Below are positions 24,282 through 32,363 of a stretch of DNA of 32,412 bases, in pieces. The first letter of the stretch is position 1. Each line of letters opens with the position of its first letter. The notes beneath the pieces were generated by a model. That model saw only the letters and a program-made list of their open reading frames with translations. It had not been told where the DNA came from and ran no database searches. The translations under genes were made by a program, and so were the position numbers. This DNA is from Opitutia bacterium (GTDB taxonomy: Bacteria; Verrucomicrobiota; Verrucomicrobiia; Opitutales; Opitutaceae), in assembly GCA_947472765.1 (NCBI GenBank), contig CANJCM010000056.1, positions 1-32,412 on the forward strand, written 5' to 3'.

Positions 24282-27167
24282 ATGAATGCTCGCCCCGATC
24301 GCCTCCCCACCCGCCGAATGTTCGCTGCGCTCGCGGTCGGCACGTTAGTTCTGACCGCGGCTCTTCCGCTGTCCGCGGCCACGCCCGGACTGAGCGAGGA
24401 CGTCATGTCCTTCACCGAGCGGCATTGCTCCTCCTGCCACAACGACGTCGACAAGGAAGGCGACCTCGACCTCACGAGTCTGGCCTACGATCCCGCCGAC
24501 CCGTCTAATTTCGCCACCTGGATCAAGGTGCACGACCGCGTCCAGAATGGCGAAATGCCGCCGAAGGAAAAAAAGCGCCCGGCCGCCGCTGAACTCGCGA
24601 CGTTTGTGAAGACGATGGACGCCACGCTGACGTCGGCCGACCAAGCCCGTCTCGCGCGCACCGGTCGTTCCCTCTACCGCCGGCTCAACCGGACCGAATA
24701 CGAGAACACCCTGCGCGATCTCTTCCAGGCGCCGTACCTCCTCGTGCAGGACCAGCTGCCGCAGGACGGTCTCGCCGAGAGTTACAACAAATTGAGCCGC
24801 GCGCTCGATGTGTCGTACGTCCACATGCAGAAATACATGGAGGCCGCCGAATACGCGATCAAGCAGGTCATGACCGCGAGGTTCGTGCAGCCGGAGTCGA
24901 AGGTGACGCGTTACTGGGCCCGGAATAATTTCAACTTCACGAATCAGGACGGTAATCCGAATCGCGGCCGTTTCCCGGTGCTCGATCACGGTCCCGATCC
25001 GGAAGTGATGGTCACCTACGGCTTGGGCGGCCGCGGCGGCAATATCTACGCGGGTCGCAGCGACAGTGCCGAACCCAAGGGTCCGCAGATCACCGGCATC
25101 GGGGCCACCCAGCCGCTGTTCGCCGGCGATGACAACCCGGCGCGTCGCGACAAGGAAGCGATGGGCTTCACCGCGAGCATGTATCGCACCGGTTTTCAGT
25201 CGGAGTGGAACGGCTTCGCCGCCCCAGTCACCGGCCGGTACAACATCCGCCTTTCCGGCTACACGATCTGGGTTGGCCCGTGGGGCACCATCGTACCGAC
25301 GAACTCAATCTTCGCGAAAAGGGGTGAAGGTGCCGTCGAGTACGGCAGCCTCCCGCCCGAGTGGCAGGTGCCGAATCACTGGGATGTTTCCCGCGGCCGG
25401 AGGAATGAACCGATTCACGTCTACGCGACGTACTTCCCCGTCTCCGGTGCCCATCGCGTCGGAACCCTGGACCTCACGCCCGACGACACCACGGTCGAGC
25501 TCAAGAACGTGTTTCTCGCGGCCAATGAAAAAATCACGGTGGATGCGGTTCGCTTTTTCCGCTCGCGCCCGGGCTTCTCGGGACAATTCAACGGCTACGT
25601 CAACAAACTCGCCCAAGTCGACGGCACGCCCGGCGTGGCGTTCAAGTGGATGGATATCGAAGGGCCGCTCTACGACGACTCCACGACTGCCGGCTATCGT
25701 CTGATGTTCGGCGACCTTCCGGTCCAGAAGGCGACGGGCAAGGCGGGCGTGGAAATCGAGGTGGTGACACCCACGGCCGGTGGCGCACGCGGCGGTCGCG
25801 GGGGCGCCCCGCAACCCGGAGCCGGACGCGGCTTCACCCGCAATGCCAAGGTGCTGGTCGAGGTCGAGTCGAAGAACCCGGTTCAGGACGCGGAAAAGCT
25901 CATCCGTAATTTCCTGCCGGTCGCCTATCGCAAGCCCGCCGAGGAAACCGAGGTCCGCCGGTTGATGAATCTCTTCCAGAGCCGCTACGATCGCGGGATC
26001 GGTTTCGCGGGCTCGATGATGGCGTGCTACACCGCCGCGCTCGCGTCGCAGAAATTTGTTTACCTAGATCAAGGGGAGCCCGGCCGGCTCGATGACAATG
26101 CCCTCGCGACGCGGCTCGCGCTGTTCTTGTGGAACAGCCAGCCGGATGCCGCCCTGATGAAGCACGTCACCGCCGGCGACCTGCACCAGCCCGAGGTGCT
26201 GCGCGAGGAGACGAATCGCCTCCTCGCGGATCCGCGGTCGCGCCGCTTCGTCGATGCCTTCTGCGACTACTGGCTCGAGTTGCGGAAGATGGATGAAACG
26301 ACGCCCGATCTGAATCTCTACAACGACTACTTCATCGACGACGCGCTCGTGGAAGACGCCGCCGAGGAGACGCGGCTCTTCGTCAATGATCTCGTTCAAC
26401 GCGATCTGCCGGCGCGCAACATCGTCGACTCCGATTTCACTTTCATCAACGAGCGCCTCGCCACGCATTACGGGCTGCGCGGCGTGAAGGGCGTCGCGTT
26501 CCGTCGCGTTTCCCTGCCGGCGAAGAGCGTGCGCGGTGGCCTGATGACGCAGGCCTCGATCCTGAAGGTCACCGCCAACGGCACCACGACTTCACCCGTG
26601 CTGCGCGGCAAATGGATTATGGAACGGATCGTCGGCTACGAGATTCCGCTGCCGCCCGCGTCCGTGCCCGCTGTCGAACCGGATGTCCGTGGCGCCACCA
26701 CCATTCGCGAGCAGCTCGACAAGCACCGCGCCGACGAAAGCTGCGCCATGTGCCATCGCAAAATTGACCCGGCCGGCTTCGCGCTCGAGAGCTTCGATGT
26801 GCTCGGTGGCTATCGCGATCGCTACCGCGCCATTGCCGACAAAGGCCAGACGCCGGTGGTCGGCTTCGGTCACAACGGCTGGCCGTTGCGCTACTTCCTC
26901 GCCCGCCCCGTCGACCCGAGCGGGCAATTGCCGGATGGCCGGGCCTTCCAGGATGTCCGCGATCTGAAGAACCTCATTCTCGCCGACGAGTCAGTCATCG
27001 CCCGCAACGTCGCACGCAATCTCGTCATCTTCGCGACCGGCGCACCCATCAGCTACAGTGACCGAGCCAAGCTCGATCGCATTCTCGAAGACACCGCCAC
27101 GAAGCAGTACGGCGTCCGCAGCCTCATCGATGCGATCATCCAAAGTGATCTGTTCCTGAACAAATAA
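24282..27167 (+). CDS. DUF1592-family planctomycete-type cytochrome c protein
   Basis: A 961-aa exported protein typical of Planctomycetes and Verrucomicrobiota. A signal peptide covers about residues 1-33. The first haem site, CSSCH (49-53), lies in a PSCyt-like domain, followed by GRSLYRRLNRTEYENTLRDL (DUF1587, about 127-147). A central region of some 300 residues may bind carbohydrate (GRYNIRLSGYTIW, YATYFPVSGAHRVGTLDL). A Gly/Arg/Pro-rich linker lies near 500-516. Then follow DUF1595 (LPVAYRKPAEETE, about 543), DUF1592 (ALATRLALFLWNSQPDAAL), DUF1588 (LMTQASILKVTANGTTTSPV, about 752) ending in the second haem site CAMCH (821-825), and a DUF1585 tail. It is paired with the DUF1552 gene 41 bp downstream. 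The biochemical function is unknown. Confidence 0.95.
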   Translation: MNARPDRLPTRRMFAALAVGTLVLTAALPLSAATPGLSEDVMSFTERHCSSCHNDVDKEGDLDLTSLAYDPADPSNFATWIKVHDRVQNGEMPPKEKKRPAAAELATFVKTMDATLTSADQARLARTGRSLYRRLNRTEYENTLRDLFQAPYLLVQDQLPQDGLAESYNKLSRALDVSYVHMQKYMEAAEYAIKQVMTARFVQPESKVTRYWARNNFNFTNQDGNPNRGRFPVLDHGPDPEVMVTYGLGGRGGNIYAGRSDSAEPKGPQITGIGATQPLFAGDDNPARRDKEAMGFTASMYRTGFQSEWNGFAAPVTGRYNIRLSGYTIWVGPWGTIVPTNSIFAKRGEGAVEYGSLPPEWQVPNHWDVSRGRRNEPIHVYATYFPVSGAHRVGTLDLTPDDTTVELKNVFLAANEKITVDAVRFFRSRPGFSGQFNGYVNKLAQVDGTPGVAFKWMDIEGPLYDDSTTAGYRLMFGDLPVQKATGKAGVEIEVVTPTAGGARGGRGGAPQPGAGRGFTRNAKVLVEVESKNPVQDAEKLIRNFLPVAYRKPAEETEVRRLMNLFQSRYDRGIGFAGSMMACYTAALASQKFVYLDQGEPGRLDDNALATRLALFLWNSQPDAALMKHVTAGDLHQPEVLREETNRLLADPRSRRFVDAFCDYWLELRKMDETTPDLNLYNDYFIDDALVEDAAEETRLFVNDLVQRDLPARNIVDSDFTFINERLATHYGLRGVKGVAFRRVSLPAKSVRGGLMTQASILKVTANGTTTSPVLRGKWIMERIVGYEIPLPPASVPAVEPDVRGATTIREQLDKHRADESCAMCHRKIDPAGFALESFDVLGGYRDRYRAIADKGQTPVVGFGHNGWPLRYFLARPVDPSGQLPDGRAFQDVRDLKNLILADESVIARNVARNLVIFATGAPISYSDRAKLDRILEDTATKQYGVRSLIDAIIQSDLFLNK

Positions 27168-27208
27168 GCCTCCGCCCACTCCCCTTTTCGCCCCAACCCG
27201 CCTCCTCC

Positions 27209-28561
27209 ATGAAAGCATCCCCGCACTCCCCGACCGGCCAAGCGCCCTTCATCTCGACCCGGACGCCACTTTCGCGCCGCCACTTCCTCCGCGGTTCCGG
27301 CGTCGTCCTCTCGCTGCCGTTCCTTGATGCGATGCTCCCGAGCTTCGCCCGCGGTCAGCAAGCGTCTGCTTCGCCGCTCGCCCCCGGCGCCACCCCGCGA
27401 CGGCTGGTCGCGGTGGAGCACAACCTCGGGTTCGTCCCGAGGAACTTCTTCCCCACGACGGCCGGCCGCGACTACGCGCTCTCGCCCTATCTGGAATTGC
27501 TGAAGGGGCACCGGCGCAATTTCACCGTCATTAGCGGTTCGTCGCTCCCGAACGTCGTCGGCAGTCATCCGACCGAAGTGGCGTGGTTGACCGGCGCGCC
27601 GCATCCGGCGAGTGGCTCGTTCAAGAACACGATCTCGCTTGATCAGATGGTGGCGGCGCACCTCGGCACGCTCACGCGCTTCCCGTCGCTCACGCTTTCG
27701 ATCAACGGCAACACCGGCCTGTCATTCACCGGCGGCGGCGTTGCGATTCCGCCCGAGCAGAAGGCCGCGAACGTCTACAAGCAGCTCTTCGTCCAAGGTT
27801 CGCCCGAGGAGGTCGAGGCCCAGTTGCTGCGCCTCGAGACGGGCCGCAGCATTCTCGACACGGTCACCGACCAATCGAAGGACCTGAAGCGCAAGCTCAG
27901 CACCGAGGATCGCGAGCGCGTCGACCAGTTCTTCACCAGCGTGCGGTCCTTGGAGCGGAACCTCGAAGCCACGCAGGGCTGGGAGCGGAAGCCGAAGCCG
28001 GTCGTCACGGTTCCGACGCCCGTGGATCCCGCGAGCAACGGCCTGTTGATGGAAAAGGAGAAGGTGATGTTCGATATCATCCGGCTCGCGATCCAGACCG
28101 ACTCCACGCGCGCCATTACGCTCTTCGTCAGCGGCACCGGCACGCCCGTGATCGAGAGCAAACTCGGCCTCACGATCACCGAGCAGTACCACGGTCTCTC
28201 CCACCACGGCAAACAGCCGGAGAAGCTGACGCAGCTCCAGGCGATCGACATGCAGCATTTCAAAAACCTGAACACCTTCCTCGACGGCCTGAATGAATCA
28301 AAGGAAGGCAGTGAGTCGCTGCTCGATCGCACGCAGGTGCTGTTCGGCTCGAATTTCCACGATGCCAACTCGCATCTGACGACCAACCTCCCGGTGTTGC
28401 TCGCCGGCGGCGGCTACAAGCACGGCCAGCATCTGGTGTTCGACAGCATGAACAATTACCCGCTGTCGAACCTGCACCTCACGATGCTCCATCGGATGGG
28501 AATCACGGAGAAGAGTTTCTCGTCCTCGACCGGCACGTTCCGCGGTCTCGAGATGACCTGA
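27209..28561 (+). CDS. DUF1552-family exported protein
   Basis: A 450-aa protein of the DUF1552 family, regularly encoded next to DUF1592 cytochromes. It carries a Tat motif LSRRHFLRGSGVVLSLPFLD (Arg23, Arg24), so it is probably exported folded. Conserved-looking blocks include RLVAVEHNLGFVPRNFFP, SLDQMVAAHLG, DTVTDQSKDLKRKLSTEDR, GLSHHGKQPEKLTQLQAID and GSNFHDANSHLTTNLPVLLAGG. The His- and Asp-bearing segments near the C-terminus resemble metal-hydrolase-like folds such as DUF1501/sulfatase-type proteins. The function is not established. The context implies one complex or pathway with the preceding gene. Confidence 0.93.
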   Translation: MKASPHSPTGQAPFISTRTPLSRRHFLRGSGVVLSLPFLDAMLPSFARGQQASASPLAPGATPRRLVAVEHNLGFVPRNFFPTTAGRDYALSPYLELLKGHRRNFTVISGSSLPNVVGSHPTEVAWLTGAPHPASGSFKNTISLDQMVAAHLGTLTRFPSLTLSINGNTGLSFTGGGVAIPPEQKAANVYKQLFVQGSPEEVEAQLLRLETGRSILDTVTDQSKDLKRKLSTEDRERVDQFFTSVRSLERNLEATQGWERKPKPVVTVPTPVDPASNGLLMEKEKVMFDIIRLAIQTDSTRAITLFVSGTGTPVIESKLGLTITEQYHGLSHHGKQPEKLTQLQAIDMQHFKNLNTFLDGLNESKEGSESLLDRTQVLFGSNFHDANSHLTTNLPVLLAGGGYKHGQHLVFDSMNNYPLSNLHLTMLHRMGITEKSFSSSTGTFRGLEMT

Positions 28562-28588
28562 GCGAATTGCCCGCCAACGCCCTCTCGC

Positions 28589-29218
28589 ATGAATCTGGAT
28601 TGTCGTCTCGCTCGCATCCTCCGGCCACGGACTGCGGCCCTGCTGCTCCTCTGTCTCGTTCGGCTGCCGCTGTTCGGCGCAGAGGAACCAGCTGCCGCCC
28701 CTGACCACGCCGAGGAACGCAAGGTCCTCGAGATGGATCTCGCCCGCTTCTACAACCTGTTGAAACAGGATTCCGATCCCCGGACCAAGGTGACGCTGAT
28801 CGGCTATCAACGCGATTACGCGGCCCGCGCCAACAAGCTCCTCGAGAATTTCGACTCCGCGAAATACGACGAACTGCGCTACGACATTAACCTTCAATGC
28901 CAGCGGCTCGCGCGGAAACTCGCGCCGCTGCTGACCCCGCCGGCCAGTGTCGCGAACGAAGCCGGGCTGGAGATTGCGGTTTATGAGCTGACGCCGTCGC
29001 CCACGGATCCCGCGGAAGTGAAGGCGGCCCTCAACATCGTTGATCTCACCATCAAGCAGCTTGAAACGAAGCTCGGCCGGATGAGCGCCGGCACGTCACA
29101 GTACGCCGCCGAGCAGAGTCGCCTCCAGCGCGTGAAGGAACGTCGCGCCGCGCTCGGCAAGGAATTCACCCAGGCCGGTTGGGACGGACTCGCGAGCGAA
29201 CTGCGGCCGCAGGGTTGA
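28589..29218 (+). CDS. Exported helical protein of unknown function
   Basis: A 209-aa protein that I do not recognise. A signal peptide covers about residues 1-31 (ALLLLCLVRLPLFGAEE). The mature part is mostly charged helix: EERKVLEMDLARFYNLLKQD, GYQRDYAARANKLLENFDSA, LNIVDLTIKQLETKLGRMS and QSRLQRVKERRAALGKEF, with probable coiled-coil stretches and no haem or catalytic motif. It begins 27 bp after the DUF1552 stop and is likely the third gene of that operon, perhaps a structural or chaperone-like accessory. Confidence 0.78.
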   Translation: MNLDCRLARILRPRTAALLLLCLVRLPLFGAEEPAAAPDHAEERKVLEMDLARFYNLLKQDSDPRTKVTLIGYQRDYAARANKLLENFDSAKYDELRYDINLQCQRLARKLAPLLTPPASVANEAGLEIAVYELTPSPTDPAEVKAALNIVDLTIKQLETKLGRMSAGTSQYAAEQSRLQRVKERRAALGKEFTQAGWDGLASELRPQG

Positions 29219-29403
29219 GGGCTATCGGCTCTGTCGCCAGCACACCCCGCCCTGGCCGGCACCCCTCTCCAGCCGGAACCATGCAGTTGGATGCAGGGCC
29301 GTCGCTTGTCGACGGGCCGCTTCTCGAATGAAGACCGGAGCTTGCCGACGCGCGGCAGCACGACACCGAAGGGTGAAAGATTCAGCTCGCCCGAATGCAG
29401 TCA

Positions 29404-29504
29404 TGGACGGTGAGGGCACCGTCCCTCCATGGATTGCTTTCGGACTGGTAAATCGTCCGATCTGAAGAAGCCGCCAGCCATGGAGGGCGGGTGCCCTCAC
29501 CCGC
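29404..29504. repeat. Two family A arms in outward arrangement
   Basis: A right-type arm (tggacggtgagggcaccgtc, 29404-29429) precedes a left-type arm (tggagggcgggtgccctcac, 29481-29504). This is the reverse of the order in complete elements, so these are remnants or two half-elements. Confidence 0.75.
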
Positions 29505-29567
29505 TGATTCGTTCCTAGTGCATCGTTCCGGCTCCAGCGGGCCCTTTTGGCCGGGCTGATCGAAGGT

Positions 29568-29608
29568 CCCCTCTCGAGAGGGGTGGCGCGCAGCGCCGGG
29601 GTGTGTCG
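29568..29608. repeat. Double-hairpin repeat, family G
   Basis: cccctctcgagaggggtggc followed by gcgcagcgccggggtgtgtc. It differs from 18525-18566 at only a few bases, one of which lies in a loop. Confidence 0.85.
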
Positions 29609-29736
29609 AGCGATCCCTGACGTCTGTGAGACAGAACCAGCCACATTGGCCCGCACACAAAACTTCCACCGGGATTTAAATTAGCATCGGCATCGACCGC
29701 ACCTTGGGCACGCTTCCGCCCGTCAATCCAGCGAAC

Positions 29737-30777
29737 ATGACGAACAAAACCTATCGCGCAGGAGTTATTGGTCTCGGAATGATCGGCGGAGCCGATCCGA
29801 TTTCGGCCGACGCCCTCGGACAAAAAGTGGAGAACATGGACGGCACGCACGCCGTCACCTACCAGAAGAACCCGCGCGTGAAACTCGTCGCCGGTTCCGC
29901 CCGTGATGCCGGCCGCCGCGATCGTTTCGCGGCCCGGACGGGTGCGAAGACTTACGCCGACTGGCGCGAGATGCTGGACAAGGAGTCCCTCGATATCGTC
30001 AGCATCGCGACCTACTCCCCGTCGCACGCAGAAATTGCCGTCGGCTGCGCGGAGAAGGGCATCAAGGTTGTCTATTGCGAGAAGCCCGTGGCCACCAAGC
30101 TCGCCGACGCCGAGCGGATGCTGGACGCCTGCCGGAAGAGCAAGACGCTCCTCCTCTTCAATCACCAGCGCCGCTTCGACCCGAATCACCGCCGGTTGCG
30201 CCAGCTCATCGCCGACGGCCGCCTGGGCGAGATCACTTCGGCTGTCCTCCAGTGGTCCACCGGCCGCCTCGGCAACGTCGGCACGCACGTGCTCGACGGC
30301 CTGATGATGGTGACGCAGAGCCGCTACCGCAGCCTCTCCGCCACGCTCGATCTGTCCGGCAAGCCCGATTGCCGCGGCACCGAGTTTCAGGATCCGGGTG
30401 GCTGGGGCACGCTCCGCCTCGCGAATGGCACGGTCGCCGTCGTCAACGCGCCTGATTATTCCAAGACCGGCTTTCAGACGGAAATTAACGGCACCAAGGG
30501 CCGCGCCTGGATCAAGGGGATGTCCGTAACGGTCGAGGCCGACGGCAAGACGGAGAACTGGCCCGCGATCGCGGACGGCTCCACGAACATGGATCGCGCG
30601 CTCGTCGAAATCATCGACTATCTCGACCAGGGAACGCCGTTCTCGTGCTCCCCGGACGATGCGGTTCACATTCTCGAAGTGATCGTCGGCTTCCATGCGT
30701 CGCACGCGCACGGCTCGACCTGGCTCAACCTCCCGCTGAAGGGTCAGGATCGCGACATCGAAGTGAAGACGGGCTGA
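29737..30777 (+). CDS. Gfo/Idh/MocA-family NAD(P)-dependent oxidoreductase
   Basis: A 346-aa cytoplasmic enzyme of normal length for the family, which oxidises or reduces sugars and cyclitols. The Rossmann motif VIGLGMIGGAD (Gly12, Gly14, Gly17) is at the N-terminus, and the catalytic-lysine motif CEKPVA (Glu115-Lys116-Pro117) is in place. The usual active-site region follows (FNHQRRFDPNHRRLRQLI, then GRLGNVGTHVLDGL with Asp-x3-His-like polar residues). The ATG at 29737 places the Rossmann strand directly; an upstream TTG at 29704 would add 11 residues. No signal peptide is seen. It is followed after 146 bp by a sugar-acid-dehydratase-like gene. The substrate is unknown. Confidence 0.92.
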   Translation: MTNKTYRAGVIGLGMIGGADPISADALGQKVENMDGTHAVTYQKNPRVKLVAGSARDAGRRDRFAARTGAKTYADWREMLDKESLDIVSIATYSPSHAEIAVGCAEKGIKVVYCEKPVATKLADAERMLDACRKSKTLLLFNHQRRFDPNHRRLRQLIADGRLGEITSAVLQWSTGRLGNVGTHVLDGLMMVTQSRYRSLSATLDLSGKPDCRGTEFQDPGGWGTLRLANGTVAVVNAPDYSKTGFQTEINGTKGRAWIKGMSVTVEADGKTENWPAIADGSTNMDRALVEIIDYLDQGTPFSCSPDDAVHILEVIVGFHASHAHGSTWLNLPLKGQDRDIEVKTG

Positions 30778-30923
30778 GGGTTCGCGCGTCGCGCGAACCT
30801 GAGGACACAAGTCAGGTAAGGTTTGGCCAGCCGTCTGTTTTTTCGTGCGCTGCGAAAGCAGCTCCGTGGATTCGCGCCCGTCCAACACTTGGCATCCGCC
30901 TGATACTCCATCATGCGTGCTGG

Positions 30924-32012
30924 ATGGACCCGACCCGGATCACCTCGCTGCGATTCTATGAGGCGACCTCGCCGCTCTCGCGGCCGATCGCTGACGCCAC
31001 CCATCAGATTCCCGGCATTCGGTTCGTCATCGCGCGGGTCACGCTGGCGGACGGAACCGTTGGCGAAGGCTACCTGCTCGCCTTCCACTTCCAGCCGCAG
31101 ACGCTCCGCGCCGCGTTGCTCGAAATCGGCGCGTACGCTCTCGATCGCCCGGCGGATGCGACAGCCGAGTTCAACGCGGCGTGCGATCACGCCTCCGAAT
31201 ATCTCGGGCAGAACGGCCTGCTGCGGTGGGCGCGAGGCGTGGTCAACATTGCGATGTGGGACGCCCGCGCACGTCACCACGGCGTCCCGGTTTGGAAGCT
31301 GCTCGGTCCAACGGCGAATCGCGTCCCGACCTACGGCAGCGGCGGCTGGCTCTCCTACAGTCTCGATGAACTGCTCGCGGAAGTACGCGGCTACGTCGGC
31401 CGCGGATTTACCGCGGTCAAAATCAAGGTGGGTTCGCCGGAGCTCGAACGTGACGTCGAGCGCGTGACCAGAGTTCGGGAGGCAGTGGGCCCGAAAGTCC
31501 GGGTCATGATCGACGCGAACCAGGGCTGCGATCTGCCCGCCGCGCTGGCCCTCGCTCAACGCGTGCGCCCGCTCGACATCGGCTGGTTCGAGGAACCGTT
31601 GCCGCACACGGATTTTGACGGCTACGAACAGCTCCGGCGCGAAGGCGGCATCGCGATCGCGATGGGTGAACGGGAGTACGACCTCGTGCCGTTGCGTGAG
31701 CTCGCGCGACGTCAGGCGATTGATCTCTGGCAACCGGACATCCTTCGACTCGGCGGCGTGGAGGACTGGCTCGCCTCGGCGAAGCTCGCCCAAACCCACG
31801 GCATCCCGGTCCTCGCCCACTACTACAAGGAGTACGACACGCCGCTGTCGGGCGTGATTCCGAATGCCCGCGGCGTGGAGTCATTCGACTGGGTCGACGG
31901 TATCGTCGACCGGCCCGTGCGAATTGAGAATGGGTTCGCGTATCCGTCGGACGAGCCAGGCTGGGGCTTTCGGTTTCGGGATGACGCGCTACGGGAAATT
32001 GCGGCGATCTGA
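30924..32012 (+). CDS. Mandelate racemase / muconate lactonizing enzyme family protein (enolase superfamily)
   Basis: A 362-aa enzyme that would abstract a proton alpha to a carboxylate, most often as a sugar-acid dehydratase or racemase. The KxK motif is FTAVKIKVG (Lys166, Lys168). The metal ligands are Asp197 (MIDANQ), a Glu of WFEEPL (223/224) and Glu249 (AMGEREYD). DLWQPDILRLGG and His299 (LAHYYKE) complete the usual Asp/His site of the MR subgroup. The ATG at 30924 begins the capping domain; the upstream extension of the frame overlaps the previous gene and is not used. It likely works with the neighbouring oxidoreductase in sugar or sugar-acid catabolism; the substrate is not assignable. 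Confidence 0.92.
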   Translation: MDPTRITSLRFYEATSPLSRPIADATHQIPGIRFVIARVTLADGTVGEGYLLAFHFQPQTLRAALLEIGAYALDRPADATAEFNAACDHASEYLGQNGLLRWARGVVNIAMWDARARHHGVPVWKLLGPTANRVPTYGSGGWLSYSLDELLAEVRGYVGRGFTAVKIKVGSPELERDVERVTRVREAVGPKVRVMIDANQGCDLPAALALAQRVRPLDIGWFEEPLPHTDFDGYEQLRREGGIAIAMGEREYDLVPLRELARRQAIDLWQPDILRLGGVEDWLASAKLAQTHGIPVLAHYYKEYDTPLSGVIPNARGVESFDWVDGIVDRPVRIENGFAYPSDEPGWGFRFRDDALREIAAI

Positions 32013-32107
32013 GGCCATTACTCGACTCAGGTTCAGAGTGTCCACCGCTTCATGGCTTCGCGCTCCAATCCGCTTGAGCCCGAAACCAGGAAGGCGGGAA
32101 AACGTCC

Positions 32108-32184
32108 GTCATTCTAAGCGGAGCGAAGAATCCTTGTGCGAAGCTCCCTCGAAGACATGGATTCTTCGCTGCGCTCAGAATGAC
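32108..32184. repeat. Twin-arm intergenic repeat, family F
   Basis: The left arm gtcattctaagcggagcgaa continues gaatcc. The right arm ggattcttcgctgcgctcag continues aatgac. They are inverted repeats with two mismatches and span 77 bp. Repeats with this tcagaatgac core are common in intergenic DNA of many bacterial phyla. Confidence 0.88.
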
Positions 32185-32265
32185 AGCAGAGGTCGAGCGG
32201 CTTGAGTTTTTCGAGATTCCTGACTTCAGGCTCCCATCCGGCGCGATCCCGGATCCATCCGGGCA

Positions 32266-32298
32266 CAAAAAAGCCGCCCGGATTGCTCCGGGCGGCTT
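32266..32298 (-). terminator. Intrinsic terminator for the minus-strand gene at the right edge
   Basis: The 12-bp stem aagccgcccgga / tccgggcggctt with loop ttgc is preceded on the plus strand by an A-run (acaaaaaa), i.e. a U-run on the minus-strand transcript. It lies about 65 bp past the partial gene's stop. Confidence 0.9.
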
Positions 32299-32318
32299 GT
32301 AAGTATTTCAGCTCCTCG

Positions 32319-32363
32319 GGCCGGCAGCTGCCGGCCTAGAGAATGGCTGCTGCAGCCATTCTC
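32319..32363. repeat. Two adjacent perfect palindromes
   Basis: ggccggcagctgccggcc (18 bp, perfect) and a 25-bp odd palindrome beginning gagaatggctgc and ending gcagccattctc. They lie between the partial gene and its terminator and could form stable RNA hairpins, or be one more repeat family. Confidence 0.7.

Larger units (their letters stand above)
29219..29736. other. Repeat-bearing gap before the Gfo/Idh/MocA gene
   Basis: 518 bp without a supportable gene. It holds two solo family A arms (29404-29429 and 29481-29504) and a family G element (29568-29608). The AT-richer stretch at 29655-29690 (gatttaaattagcatcgg) may contain the promoter of the downstream gene, but no pair of boxes is convincing. 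Confidence 0.6.
32013..32361. other. Convergent intergenic region with repeats, palindromes and a minus-strand terminator
   Basis: No gene is seen. It contains a family F element (32108-32184), a minus-strand terminator (32266-32298), and two adjacent palindromes (32319-32336 and 32339-32363) just after the stop of the partial minus-strand gene. The stretch at 32215-32233 (cttcaggctcc) repeats a motif also present near 18675 and 20490. Confidence 0.65.

Noticed and set aside
29515-30888. Minus-strand open frame (457 codons) opposite the Gfo/Idh/MocA gene
   Set aside because: It is antisense to a gene with intact family motifs, begins in repeat sequence and shows no protein features.
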